Positions 44,601-51,561 of a stretch of 64,000 bases of DNA are shown one piece after another. The notes beneath the pieces were generated by a model. It was not told the origin of the DNA. It was given only the letters and a program-made list of their open reading frames with translations, and did no database searches. The stretch's first letter is position 1. Every line of letters begins with the position of its first letter. The stretch spans positions 29,800-93,799 of the forward strand of contig DBML01000005.1 of NCBI GenBank assembly GCA_002298915.1, written 5' to 3'. A program made the position numbers and the translations under genes. This stretch comes from Clostridium sp. UBA699. Lineage in GTDB: Bacteria > Bacillota > Clostridia > Clostridiales > Clostridiaceae.

Positions 44601-44663
44601 ATGGTGAGGAACGGCACCTGCATGGTATGCCTTGACTGCGGATCCACAACGGGTTGCAGCTAG
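41610..44663 (+). CDS. nrdJ: B12-dependent (class II) ribonucleotide reductase
   Basis: This enzyme of about 1017 residues makes deoxynucleotides with adenosylcobalamin, without oxygen. The redox Cys is in QSSACFILS near residue 196. The thiyl-radical region is NPCGEYAFLDDSSCNL near 405. STSI-like PTGTISFAMDCGATSIEP is near 613. A C-terminal CxxC...CxxC zinc-ribbon (CANCSS, CMVCLDCG) re-reduces the site. GGAGG at 41598-41602 sits 7 bp before GTG 41610 and abuts ATG 41604, so GTG is preferred but ATG is possible. The cofactor link is the adenosyltransferase at 14107-14622. Confidence 0.96.
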   Translation: MASVKDLFKRYYTKELEADAGKTVYDLFRWKTVDVFLKDHKSGKILVDMKDLEFPEHYSQNACDIIASKYFRKAGISNEAGYENSMRMVAHRMVSFWTEALCEQGLIETAGEKSIFYDEAVFALLNQMYAPNSPQWFNTGLALAYGITGKKQGSFYFDEKTGTVVESPDNYTRTQSSACFILSIEDKLLGPHSISEQFVTETKLFKGGSGTGTNYSKIRARGEKLSGGGVSSGLMSFLRGLDRNAGAIKSGGTTRRAAKMVCLDVDHPEIMEYITWKAREENKVRALGKMGYDTDIDGEAYETVSGQNSNNSVRFSDYFMEKVEALKDNPEEELELKGRVDSRVDAAVKVSDIWEAFNLSAWQCADPAPMFSDTFNAWHTCPCGEDGDCGAKHNQINSTNPCGEYAFLDDSSCNLASINIFKFYDQERNWFDVDGYLHIVGLTQLVLEASIIWGQYPTEDIARKTYLFRPTGLGVANLASLLMVMGYPYDSDEARNLAASLIGMMTGQSYYVSSLMAKAVGSFEKYELNKAPMQRVIRNHARCAGAVYDEQGVPLIESEFEGLHYTPFMIDHHMLKDLGLTSISDSVKQSFRNAVLGGEEHGFRNAQVSVIAPTGTISFAMDCGATSIEPFFSHVVYKKLSGGGFMTVINPVIPAALKNLGYTQPEIEDIMDYVTFKETVTENGYTYEKLLDGKIEGAPHLKEEHLAIFDTANKCGSGSRFIEAMGHVKMVAAITPLISGSVSKTVNLPKTAKVEDFKNVVISSWKLGVKGITLYRDSSKASQPLNTSLHDNVDLKLEDLTYDELLAKAKDLQKLEKTGKYTSRNKPIGIRRGTTHPAQIDDVKIYTTVNRRETGEISEIYITTDREGTIITGLLNSLSKSISVMLQYHVPPQDIARMLRGQKYEPYGFVQKHPYIKYVSSISDLVSKIIDIETGDFSRCQVKPENYDQAMVNQMEVSTKAALNAISPNPTSADGKATKVEGERVYGSTCANCSSTRMVRNGTCMVCLDCGSTTGCS

Positions 44664-44683
44664 GGCCTGAGGCCATAATGATT

Positions 44684-44731
44684 AAACCGGACAGATGCGG
44701 TGTGGATTTCCGCGTCTGCCCGGTTTTGTTT
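44684..44731 (+). terminator. nrdJ terminator
   Basis: A long stem (AACCGGACAGATGCGG with CCGCGTCTGCCCGGTT, one mismatch and one G-U), followed by TTGTTTTT. Confidence 0.85.
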
Positions 44732-44770
44732 TTGCCGGCACCTGGCAATGGTGCTGCAGCTCCCTTATAT

Positions 44771-44824
44771 GAATGTTCGAATTAAGTGTTGTTATGATTC
44801 CAGCAACACTTAATTCGAACATTC
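44771..44824. repeat. Perfect 21 bp inverted repeat with IS-end-like arms
   Basis: Arms of 21 bp (44771-44791 and 44804-44824), beginning GAATGTTCGAATT, flank a 12 bp centre. Twenty bases of the left side recur at 23530-23549. There is no room for a transposase. It may be a minimal non-autonomous element or an excision scar, and it could also act as a transcriptional stop. Confidence 0.7.
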
Positions 44825-44868
44825 CATTATAATCCCTACTATAGCAAAATGGGCATCAGACGCAGCAA

Positions 44869-44899
44869 AGGTGCCGGAAACATCATGCTTCCGGCACCC
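44869..44899 (-). terminator. Terminator hairpin of the LtaS-like gene
   Basis: A perfect stem GGTGCCGGAA with TTCCGGCACC. The T tract after it on the minus strand is short (TTTGCTG). Confidence 0.65.
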
Positions 44900-44913
44900 C
44901 TCCATGCTAATTT

Positions 44914-46845
44914 CTATTGCTGTGTGGCTTCTTCGATGCCCTTTCCTATCAGGTCATGGTTCAAAAGGTCGTCTGACAGGTTGAGCTCCTTCATAGCCTC
45001 TTCCTTTTCCGATTTCATCTGATCAGTCTCCTGTACGATCTGCTTCGTCGCCAGATCGTAGTATGTATTGCTGCCAGACATGTAGAATACATTTCCGTCG
45101 GTGAAAGATCCGTTTCTGAAGATCACCTTCTGGCTTCCCGAGTTCAGGATGTCCTTGCCGAAGGTGTACTTGCATTCAAAGTTGAAAAGGTTAGCCAGCG
45201 TAGGGTAAAGGTCCATCTGCCCCGAATACGTGTGGTTAACGCCGCTGTTCGCATTTCCAGGGAAGTGTATGAACATAGGAACTTTCTGCAGGTTCTGCCA
45301 GTCCAGTTCCGTAGCGTTTTCCAAACCGGCAATTTTGTACAGCTGGTCCGCGTAATCCTTTGGGATAGCGCTGTGGTCACCGTATACAACCACAATTGTG
45401 TCGTCAAGGGTCCCCTCTTCCTCAAGTTCATCAAGGTACATCCCAAGCTGCTGGTCCGTGTAATGTATTGCCTCGAGGTAGTCGCCCATAAGGGTGCCCT
45501 CGTATTCGCCTGTATCGAAGTCGCCGTAGCCCGCTCCTCCGTCAAAAGGATAGTGGCTGCTCAGGGTTACCATGAAAGCGTAGTATGGCTCCTGCATCCC
45601 CTGGACCTTCAACTTGGACTGCTCAAAGAAGGACTTGTCGCTCAGCCCGAGCCCCACCTTCTCATCGCAGTTGAAGCTGCTCTCGCCATAAAAGCTGCCG
45701 AATCCCTCCGTCTGGTACATCGCATTCCTGTTCCAGAAGCTCTCGATGTAGCCGTGGAAAGCAGCAGTGCTGTAGCCTTCCGTACTCAGCTTTATAGGCA
45801 GGGAATCAAGAGTATTCGCGCTGTATTTGTAGTAGGCTGCTCCCGAAGCTGCCGGATAAAGTGAATTGTTCGACATGAACTCTGCATCAGAAGTGTTGCC
45901 CGCCGAAACCTGATAGTAGTAGTTGTCAAAATACAGGCTCTTGTTTATCCATCTGTTAAGGTTCGGAGTTATCTCCTGGCCGTTAACCGTCCTGTTGATT
46001 GCGAACTGCTGAAGCGCCTCTACCTGGATCATGATCAGGTTCTTGCCCTCAGCCGTTCCTGTGAGCACCGAGCCAGTGCCGGGCTGGTTTCCCTGAAGGT
46101 AGGTCCTTATATCCTGCTTTGTCTGGGCAGATACAGGTTTGTTGGCCTCCACTGTGTTTCTGGCGTAGTTGTATATGTCTATCGCGTGGTAGTTCAAATT
46201 CCCGAGAATCTTGGTCAGATAAATCTTGTTGCTCATCGTTGTGAGCAGCATGGGCTGCTCGACGCTCAAACTATATATGCACTTGCCGTTAATCATAACG
46301 CCGGTGCTGAATGCAAGGAAGAAAAGTATGAACCTCAATGCCCCGCTTAGCTTGTACTTCTTTCTTTTTTTGTAGGCCGCAAACATTTTGATGAGCGGCA
46401 CGAGCACCAGGAGGTCTATGAAATATGTCAGATCGCTGAATTTGATCAGCGACGGCAGGCACGAGATGACGCCTCCCAACATAGCTCCGTTCCTTACAGC
46501 CCCTATTGATGTTATGTCCTTGAAATACCTGAAGTAAGCTGTGTCTGCAAAGAGAATGACGCTTAGTACAAGGTCGAAGATGAAGAGCGCCTTAACTCTT
46601 TTCTCCTCCTTCAAGAGCATCATTATGCCTACAAAAGTCAGGACGGAAAATGCTATAGGTATCCTGAGAGCCTGCGGGTCGAAGTAATCCGTAGCTATCA
46701 TGCTGCCGTAGTAAAGGTTTTTTGCAATTATCAATCCTGTTATGACGATAACATCCAGGCATCCGAATATAATCTCCATCAGCTTGTACATCATTGCAGG
46801 GATTATGCCATTCAAACGTCTGTATTTCGTGGTTCTTCTGATCAT
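44914..46845 (-). CDS. LTA synthase-family sulfatase-fold phosphoglycerol transferase
   Basis: This 643-residue protein has five hydrophobic segments in the first 200 residues, then an extracellular alkaline-phosphatase-like domain. The catalytic Thr sits in SAGNTSDAEF near residue 314 after IMIQVEALQQF (metal Glu). The metal pair DH is in VYGDHSAIP near 488. LtaS-type enzymes polymerise glycerol phosphate from phosphatidylglycerol onto a lipid anchor, making lipoteichoic acid. An alternative is another phosphoglycerol or phosphoethanolamine transfer. It stands alone with its own terminator hairpin. Confidence 0.92.
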   Translation of the reverse strand: MIRRTTKYRRLNGIIPAMMYKLMEIIFGCLDVIVITGLIIAKNLYYGSMIATDYFDPQALRIPIAFSVLTFVGIMMLLKEEKRVKALFIFDLVLSVILFADTAYFRYFKDITSIGAVRNGAMLGGVISCLPSLIKFSDLTYFIDLLVLVPLIKMFAAYKKRKKYKLSGALRFILFFLAFSTGVMINGKCIYSLSVEQPMLLTTMSNKIYLTKILGNLNYHAIDIYNYARNTVEANKPVSAQTKQDIRTYLQGNQPGTGSVLTGTAEGKNLIMIQVEALQQFAINRTVNGQEITPNLNRWINKSLYFDNYYYQVSAGNTSDAEFMSNNSLYPAASGAAYYKYSANTLDSLPIKLSTEGYSTAAFHGYIESFWNRNAMYQTEGFGSFYGESSFNCDEKVGLGLSDKSFFEQSKLKVQGMQEPYYAFMVTLSSHYPFDGGAGYGDFDTGEYEGTLMGDYLEAIHYTDQQLGMYLDELEEEGTLDDTIVVVYGDHSAIPKDYADQLYKIAGLENATELDWQNLQKVPMFIHFPGNANSGVNHTYSGQMDLYPTLANLFNFECKYTFGKDILNSGSQKVIFRNGSFTDGNVFYMSGSNTYYDLATKQIVQETDQMKSEKEEAMKELNLSDDLLNHDLIGKGIEEATQQ

Positions 46846-46972
46846 GTTGCCTCCTGAAATGCCTTATGTTTTAATCCTGGGCACCCAAAGATGATTATAT
46901 AATTTAATTGTGGGTTATTAGTGTCTTTTATATAAACAAACTATTAACATTCTGTTAATGAGCCTACCTCTG

Positions 46973-47560
46973 TTACTTCCTTACCTTCTTTACGGCAGCA
47001 ACCACAGCTGTTGTGATAATCGCTGCAACCACAGCTTCCGCTATTCCGTTTGTGTATGCTACTCCGAAGATGGTCTTTGCTGCCAGGCTGGCGGCGATCC
47101 CCTTTGCATGAGCATACTGAGCTGCGTAAAGCAAGTAGATCATGCCGAGAACGCCTGCAGTGTTTGTCAGGGAGCCTACCACTGCTGCAGCAGCGATCCT
47201 CGTGCCCTCGTTCCTGCCCTTCACCAGCTTGTAGGCGTAATATGCCGTGAGGCCGATCAGAACCCTCGGCAGTACGGACACGAGCGGGTTAAGAAACGCG
47301 AAGGACAAAAGGTTAGGGCTGATTATGTTCTGTATGAGGCTGAAGCCTCCGAACATCAGGCCTATGAGCATTCCTGCCTTCGGGCCTTCAAGGATTGCGC
47401 CTATTATGACCGGCACATGCATGATTGTAGCTTTTGCCAGGGGCAGCGGTATAAAACCGTAGCCTGAGACGCCGAGGATTATCGAGATAGCTGAGAGCAT
47501 CCCGACCGTGGTGATTTGCCTGACTCCCAAAAAAGAAGTCTGCTTCGATCTGTTTTCCAT
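46973..47560 (-). CDS. ECF transporter S component (vitamin binding)
   Basis: This 195-residue membrane protein has about six hydrophobic segments and belongs to the substrate-binding subunits of energy-coupling-factor vitamin importers. The run PLPLAKATIMHVPVIIGAIL and the GPKAGMLIGLMFGGFS segment resemble the group that includes PanT (pantothenate). That sub-assignment is tentative, supported weakly by panC 1.2 kb away. No ECF ATPases or T component are in the window, so it would use a shared module. ATG 47560 lies 7 bp after GGAGG, and ATG 47566 is only 1 bp from it. Confidence 0.82.
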   Translation of the reverse strand: MENRSKQTSFLGVRQITTVGMLSAISIILGVSGYGFIPLPLAKATIMHVPVIIGAILEGPKAGMLIGLMFGGFSLIQNIISPNLLSFAFLNPLVSVLPRVLIGLTAYYAYKLVKGRNEGTRIAAAAVVGSLTNTAGVLGMIYLLYAAQYAHAKGIAASLAAKTIFGVAYTNGIAEAVVAAIITTAVVAAVKKVRK

Positions 47561-47684
47561 TTTCATACCTCCGTTCTTACTCCTTCCGGATGTAAGTCGC
47601 AATAATAGTTTTGTTTTTGTTTCTTCGTTCAGCTCCGTTCCTGCCGGATGCCGACAATAAACATTCTACCACTTTTTGCTGAAT

Positions 47685-47716
47685 AAAAAAAGACGCATAT
47701 TCCTATGCATCTTTGA
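47685..47716 (-). terminator. Terminator of the small membrane protein gene
   Basis: Stem AAAGATGCATA with TATGCGTCTTT (one G-U), followed on the minus strand by a T7 run. Confidence 0.9.
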
Positions 47717-47722
47717 TGTTTG

Positions 47723-48130
47723 CTATTTTCTTCTCTTGCTGTCCCTGTTCTTGTTCTTGTTCTTGTTCTTGTTCTTGTTCTTGCCTGCAGGCGCAGCAAC
47801 ATTCATCATCTTCTTTTCTTCCTGAGCTGAATCCTCTGCCTTCTTGTCCTGCATCCTCTTTATGCTTCCGTTCCGGATATCAACAAACCAAAGAAACAAC
47901 AATATGAACACTGCAGAATCGAGATACTGCCACAGAGTTCCAGTAACGTTGTATTTGAACACCTGGCTTATCAGCATAGGCAGGAAAAAGACCACACCTG
48001 AGGCTGCGAGCACTATCCATTTGTTCGGATTGTATTTGTATAGAACACGCTCCTTTAGCTGCTTGTAGACAACGAACATTATTACAGCGAAGAATGCAAC
48101 CTGGAGCAGGACGGTTAACAATGTTGACAT
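47723..48130 (-). CDS. Small membrane protein with Lys-Asn repeat tail, unknown function
   Basis: I do not recognise this 135-residue protein. It has three hydrophobic segments (about residues 2-22, 40-58 and 70-88), then a charged cytosolic-type tail. The tail contains a run of about six Lys-Asn pairs and ends in RDSKRRK. The run is encoded by a hexanucleotide tract, so copy changes would keep the frame. The basic tail could touch RNA, DNA or acidic lipid. It lies upstream of the ECF S gene on the same strand but has its own terminator. Confidence 0.75.
   Translation of the reverse strand: MSTLLTVLLQVAFFAVIMFVVYKQLKERVLYKYNPNKWIVLAASGVVFFLPMLISQVFKYNVTGTLWQYLDSAVFILLFLWFVDIRNGSIKRMQDKKAEDSAQEEKKMMNVAAPAGKNKNKNKNKNKNRDSKRRK
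47745..47784. repeat. Hexanucleotide TTGTTC tract inside a coding region
   Basis: About six tandem TTGTTC units encode the Lys-Asn repeat on the minus strand. Slippage by whole units would lengthen or shorten the tail without a frameshift. Confidence 0.9.
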
Positions 48131-48219
48131 AAACTTCCCTCCTTGCGTTTAAGACTCAACTTATATTATGATATATTTCCACTTTTATTACAACTATTTT
48201 TCCAAAAATGTATATTATG

Positions 48220-48249
48220 TTGTAAAATTTCGCGAAATTGATATATAAT
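48220..48249 (+). promoter_or_regulatory. Promoter with palindrome, Lrp-panC operon
   Basis: TTGTAA (48220-48225), 18 bp spacer, TATAAT (48244-48249). A perfect 14 bp palindrome AATTTCGCGAAATT (48226-48239) fills the spacer. An inverted repeat AGGTGT-GTTT-ACACCT (48261-48276) follows just before the ribosome site. Confidence 0.65.
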
Positions 48250-48291
48250 CTACTTAATACAGGTGTGTTTACACCTTTAGGGGGTATTGTT

Positions 48292-48777
48292 ATGACAGCG
48301 ATTTCAAACGAGTTGGACGAACTTGACATTCAGATTCTTGATATTTTGATACATGACAGCAGGACTCCTTATGTGGAGATAGCCCGCCAGTGCCATGTTA
48401 GCGGCGGCACCATACATGTAAGGATGAAGAAGATGGAGGACCTTGGCATCATCAGGGGCACCAAGCTCATAGTAGATTACGGCAAGCTGGGCTTCGATGT
48501 CTGCTGCTTCATAGGCGTATACCTCGAGAAGGATTCAGCCTTCGACGATGTCATAGAGAAGCTCAAGGAAATGAGCGAGATAGTCGAGCTTCATTTCACC
48601 ACGGGTCAGTATTCCATTTTCATGAAGGTCGTATGCAGGTCAATAAACGAGCTTCAGAACCTGATAAGAAAGAAGATACACGTTGTTGAGGGAGTTCAAA
48701 GGACAGACACTTTCATCTCACTTCTGCAGCCTATTGAAAGAAATATACAGATCAACGAATCGATCAAAGGAGAGTGA
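48292..48777 (+). CDS. Lrp/AsnC family transcriptional regulator
   Basis: This 161-residue protein has an N-terminal helix-turn-helix (LDIQILDILIHDSRTPYVEIA, then a recognition helix near residues 30-48). A C-terminal RAM ligand-binding domain follows, from about 65. Lrp-type proteins sense amino acids as octamers and often control their own gene. ATG 48292 lies 6-7 bp after AGGGGG. The gene precedes panC by 18 bp, so the two are co-transcribed. That suggests coupling of pantothenate synthesis to an amino acid such as valine, beta-alanine or aspartate, but the effector is unknown. Confidence 0.93.
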   Translation: MTAISNELDELDIQILDILIHDSRTPYVEIARQCHVSGGTIHVRMKKMEDLGIIRGTKLIVDYGKLGFDVCCFIGVYLEKDSAFDDVIEKLKEMSEIVELHFTTGQYSIFMKVVCRSINELQNLIRKKIHVVEGVQRTDTFISLLQPIERNIQINESIKGE

Positions 48778-48795
48778 ATGCCTTAACGGCAGCAT

Positions 48796-49650
48796 ATGAA
48801 AATCATAACGACAGTCAGTGAATTAAAAGCAGAAATCAACTCATGGAAAAAGGATGGCTTGACCATAGGCCTTGTCCCGACGATGGGCTTCCTCCACGAA
48901 GGGCACCAGAGCCTCATCAGCAGGTCGGTCTCGGAAAACGACAGGACTGTGGTTTCAATATTCGTCAATCCGACCCAGTTCGGACCTAACGAGGATTTCG
49001 AATCATATCCCAGGGATCTCAACAAGGATGCCGCTCTCTGCGAAGCAAGCAGCGTGAGCGCAGTTTTCGCCCCGTCGGTGTCGGAGATGTACCACAGGGA
49101 CTCCTGCACCTTCGTCGACGTAGCGTTCCTCACAGAGCCTCTGTGCGGCAGGAAAAGGCCAGGGCATTTCAGGGGCGTGTGCACAGTCGTATCAAAGCTC
49201 TTCAACCTGACCAAGGCTGACAGGGCATACTTCGGAGAGAAGGACGCCCAGCAGCTGGCGGTCATAAAGAGGATGGCGAGGGACCTCAACTTCGACATCG
49301 AGATAAAGGGCTGCCCTATCGTAAGGGAAGCCGACGGACTTGCCAAGAGCTCCAGGAACACCTACCTCGGAGAGAAGGAAAGGGCTGCTGCCCTGGTGCT
49401 TTCGAAAAGCCTCTTCCACGCACGGGACTACATCCTGGGCCCCGAAGGTAAGGACGCCAAGGTTAAAGACGTCGTAGACATGATAACAGAAGAGATAATG
49501 AACGAGCCTATGGCAAGGATAGACTACGTGGAGATAGTTGACAGCGAAAACCTCAGGGAGGCTGTCGAGCTCAAGGGCGGGATACTCATTGCACTGGCTG
49601 TTTTCATAGGCAGGACACGACTGATAGACAACATTTCCCTTATCCTCTAA
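48796..49650 (+). CDS. panC: Pantothenate synthetase
   Basis: This 284-residue enzyme condenses pantoate and beta-alanine with ATP to pantothenate. The nucleotidyltransferase HIGH-type motif is VPTMGFLHEGHQSL near residue 24. VNPTQFGPNEDFESYPRD is near 55, and KSSRNTYL (KMSKS-like) near 182. No panB, panD or panE is adjacent. The ribosome site is weak: GGAG lies about 25 bp upstream inside the regulator gene, so translation may depend on coupling. A terminator-like hairpin follows. Confidence 0.95.
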   Translation: MKIITTVSELKAEINSWKKDGLTIGLVPTMGFLHEGHQSLISRSVSENDRTVVSIFVNPTQFGPNEDFESYPRDLNKDAALCEASSVSAVFAPSVSEMYHRDSCTFVDVAFLTEPLCGRKRPGHFRGVCTVVSKLFNLTKADRAYFGEKDAQQLAVIKRMARDLNFDIEIKGCPIVREADGLAKSSRNTYLGEKERAAALVLSKSLFHARDYILGPEGKDAKVKDVVDMITEEIMNEPMARIDYVEIVDSENLREAVELKGGILIALAVFIGRTRLIDNISLIL

Positions 49651-49700
49651 AAAATTACGCTATGATCAGCTGCGCAGCCTGCTGAACATAGCGTTTCTCA
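49651..49700 (+). terminator. panC terminator-like hairpin
   Basis: Stem ACGCTATG..TCAGC with GCTGA..CATAGCGT (49657-49694), followed by TTTCTCATTTC. The U-run is imperfect. Confidence 0.6.
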
Positions 49701-49734
49701 TTTCACTTCTAGTCAATCAAGTGTGTTAGCATGC

Positions 49735-50493
49735 TCATGCTATGTCCCTGCTGAACACCCGCGTGGCCCAGGCGACCGTAATGGCCGTCAAAGCAGTGAG
49801 GATGACAACAGCCTCTCCTACCATCGCATTCCAGACTATGCCGACCGAAAGCAGACGCCCCGCCTCAACTGCATAATATACAGGGTTCAGATGGGCCACG
49901 TTCTGAAGCCATGCCGGCGCAAGCTCCATCGGAAGGAGCATCCCTGAAAGCAGCAGAACAGGCAAGTTGACGAACTGTATAATCGGGGAGATGCGGTCTT
50001 CATCCTTCAGGATGAGGCCCAGCGCGTTCCCGAAGGACGACGTGGTTATAAGCACCAGGCAGAGCAGGTACTGGAGCACGAGGTATCCTGCCAGATGCAG
50101 CTCGAAGCCGAACGGCACGGCTATCAGGGTGAAGAAGTTTACGATCACAAGCATGTTGACCATGTCCCTGAGCACCCTTCCGGCAAGCAGCGCGAACCTG
50201 CTCGTCGGCGTGACCCTCAGGCGCTCTATGACCCCGTTCCTGACCTCGTCTATCATGTCGTAGCCGACAAATAGCCCTTCCATGAAGGCTGTTATCACAA
50301 GCATCCCCGGAACGAACGCGTTCATTATGCTGCCCGGAGTAGTTCCCGGAAGAGCGAGCTTCGAAAGCAGCGGCGCGAAAAGGACGAGGTAAAGCACCGG
50401 GTTGGTAAGGCTCGCCACGATGTAGATCGGATTGCGCAGCGTTTCAACCATCTTCCTAACAAAAATCAGCCAGGTGTCCCTCAAGGTTTTCAT
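49735..50493 (-). CDS. ABC-2 type drug-exporter permease (DrrB-like)
   Basis: This 252-residue permease has six hydrophobic segments and the ABC-2 signature region LLLSGMLLPMELAPAWLQ near residue 185. It overlaps the end of the ATPase gene by 4 bp. Together they resemble the DrrAB family, which exports hydrophobic drugs and lipids. The true substrate cannot be predicted. Confidence 0.9.
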   Translation of the reverse strand: MKTLRDTWLIFVRKMVETLRNPIYIVASLTNPVLYLVLFAPLLSKLALPGTTPGSIMNAFVPGMLVITAFMEGLFVGYDMIDEVRNGVIERLRVTPTSRFALLAGRVLRDMVNMLVIVNFFTLIAVPFGFELHLAGYLVLQYLLCLVLITTSSFGNALGLILKDEDRISPIIQFVNLPVLLLSGMLLPMELAPAWLQNVAHLNPVYYAVEAGRLLSVGIVWNAMVGEAVVILTALTAITVAWATRVFSRDIA

Positions 50494-51476
50494 GCCTTAA
50501 CCCCTCCCTTCGTTTCAGTGTCCCTCAGCGAACGCCCTGTTTCCCTCAGGAACACGTCGTCTAGGGACGGAGCCGAAAGGGTTATAGTCCTGAGTACGAC
50601 CTGCTGCTTTGCAAGGATGCCGAGGACCTCGGATATGTCCTTCGCACCGTCGTCCACGTATATCCTGAGCCGGTCCTCGTCCTGCTTTATCTCCCTGATG
50701 AAAGCGGCCTCCTGAAGCTCCCTGATGAGCGCAGGAGCCTTCTCCTGGGCATTCTCAATGCTCATGGTTATGCAGTCCCCCGCCACCCTCTTCTTCAGCT
50801 CCGAAGGTGTCCCTTCGGCTACGATGCGGCCGCTGTCGATTATCGCCACCCTGTCGCACAGCGCGTCAGCTTCATCCATGTAGTGGGTCGTCAGGAAAAC
50901 CGTAGTGCCCTCTGTCCTGAGCTTTTTCACCTGATCCCAGAGGTTCGCCCGGTTCTGCGGATCGAGACCTATCGTGGGCTCGTCAAGGAAAAGCACAGCA
51001 GGACGGTTCATCAGCCCTATCGCTACCTCAAGGCGACGGCGCTGGCCTCCCGAGTAGGTGCCTGCAGGCCTGTCTGCGAATTCGCTGATCTCCAGAAGCC
51101 GGCAGAGCTCCTCTGCCCTGGCCCTGGCCTCCTTCGAGGACATTCCGTAAAGCTGCCCCTGCAGGACCAGGTTCTCCCTGCCCGTGGCGTTCTTGTCGGC
51201 ACCGCCTATCTGGCTGACGTACCCTATGCTCCGGCGCACCTTTTCTGGGTACTCCTTGACATCGAAGCCAGCAACCTCAGCCTTTCCAGATTGCTGGACC
51301 ATGAGTGTCGTAAGGATCCTCAGCGTGGTGGTCTTTCCGGCCCCGTTGGGCCCGAGGAAGCCGAATATTTCACCCTCGTGCACTTCAAGGTCGACCCCGT
51401 CTACCGCCTTTACCGTTCCGTTCCTGGATGAAAAGTATTTCTTGAGGTTCTTGATGATCACAACCGGTTCCGCCAT
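50490..51476 (-). CDS. ABC transporter ATP-binding protein (DrrA-like)
   Basis: This 328-residue ATPase of the daunorubicin-resistance subfamily has Walker A GPNGAGKTTTLRIL near residue 38, the signature YSGGQRRRLEVA near 140, Walker B VLFLDEPTIGLDP near 160, and a C-terminal extension of about 100 residues that is characteristic of DrrA. It overlaps the permease start by 4 bp. A terminator lies between it and argH, so it is a separate unit. Confidence 0.94.
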   Translation of the reverse strand: MAEPVVIIKNLKKYFSSRNGTVKAVDGVDLEVHEGEIFGFLGPNGAGKTTTLRILTTLMVQQSGKAEVAGFDVKEYPEKVRRSIGYVSQIGGADKNATGRENLVLQGQLYGMSSKEARARAEELCRLLEISEFADRPAGTYSGGQRRRLEVAIGLMNRPAVLFLDEPTIGLDPQNRANLWDQVKKLRTEGTTVFLTTHYMDEADALCDRVAIIDSGRIVAEGTPSELKKRVAGDCITMSIENAQEKAPALIRELQEAAFIREIKQDEDRLRIYVDDGAKDISEVLGILAKQQVVLRTITLSAPSLDDVFLRETGRSLRDTETKGGVKA

Positions 51477-51518
51477 GTTTGCTCCCCCTCTTCTAGCTGT
51501 TTGCTTATATTATACCAA

Positions 51519-51550
51519 AAACAAAACCATGCAGGATATTCCCGCATGGT
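51519..51550 (-). terminator. Terminator of the importer-argGH operon
   Basis: Stem ACCATGCGGGA with TCCTGCATGGT on the minus strand (one G-U), followed by TTTGTTTTT. Confidence 0.9.
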
Positions 51551-51561
51551 CTTTGCTTCTT

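Noticed and set aside
47745..47784. CRISPR-like repeat
   Set aside because: It is a 6 bp coding microsatellite with no spacers. No CRISPR array or cas gene is in the window.
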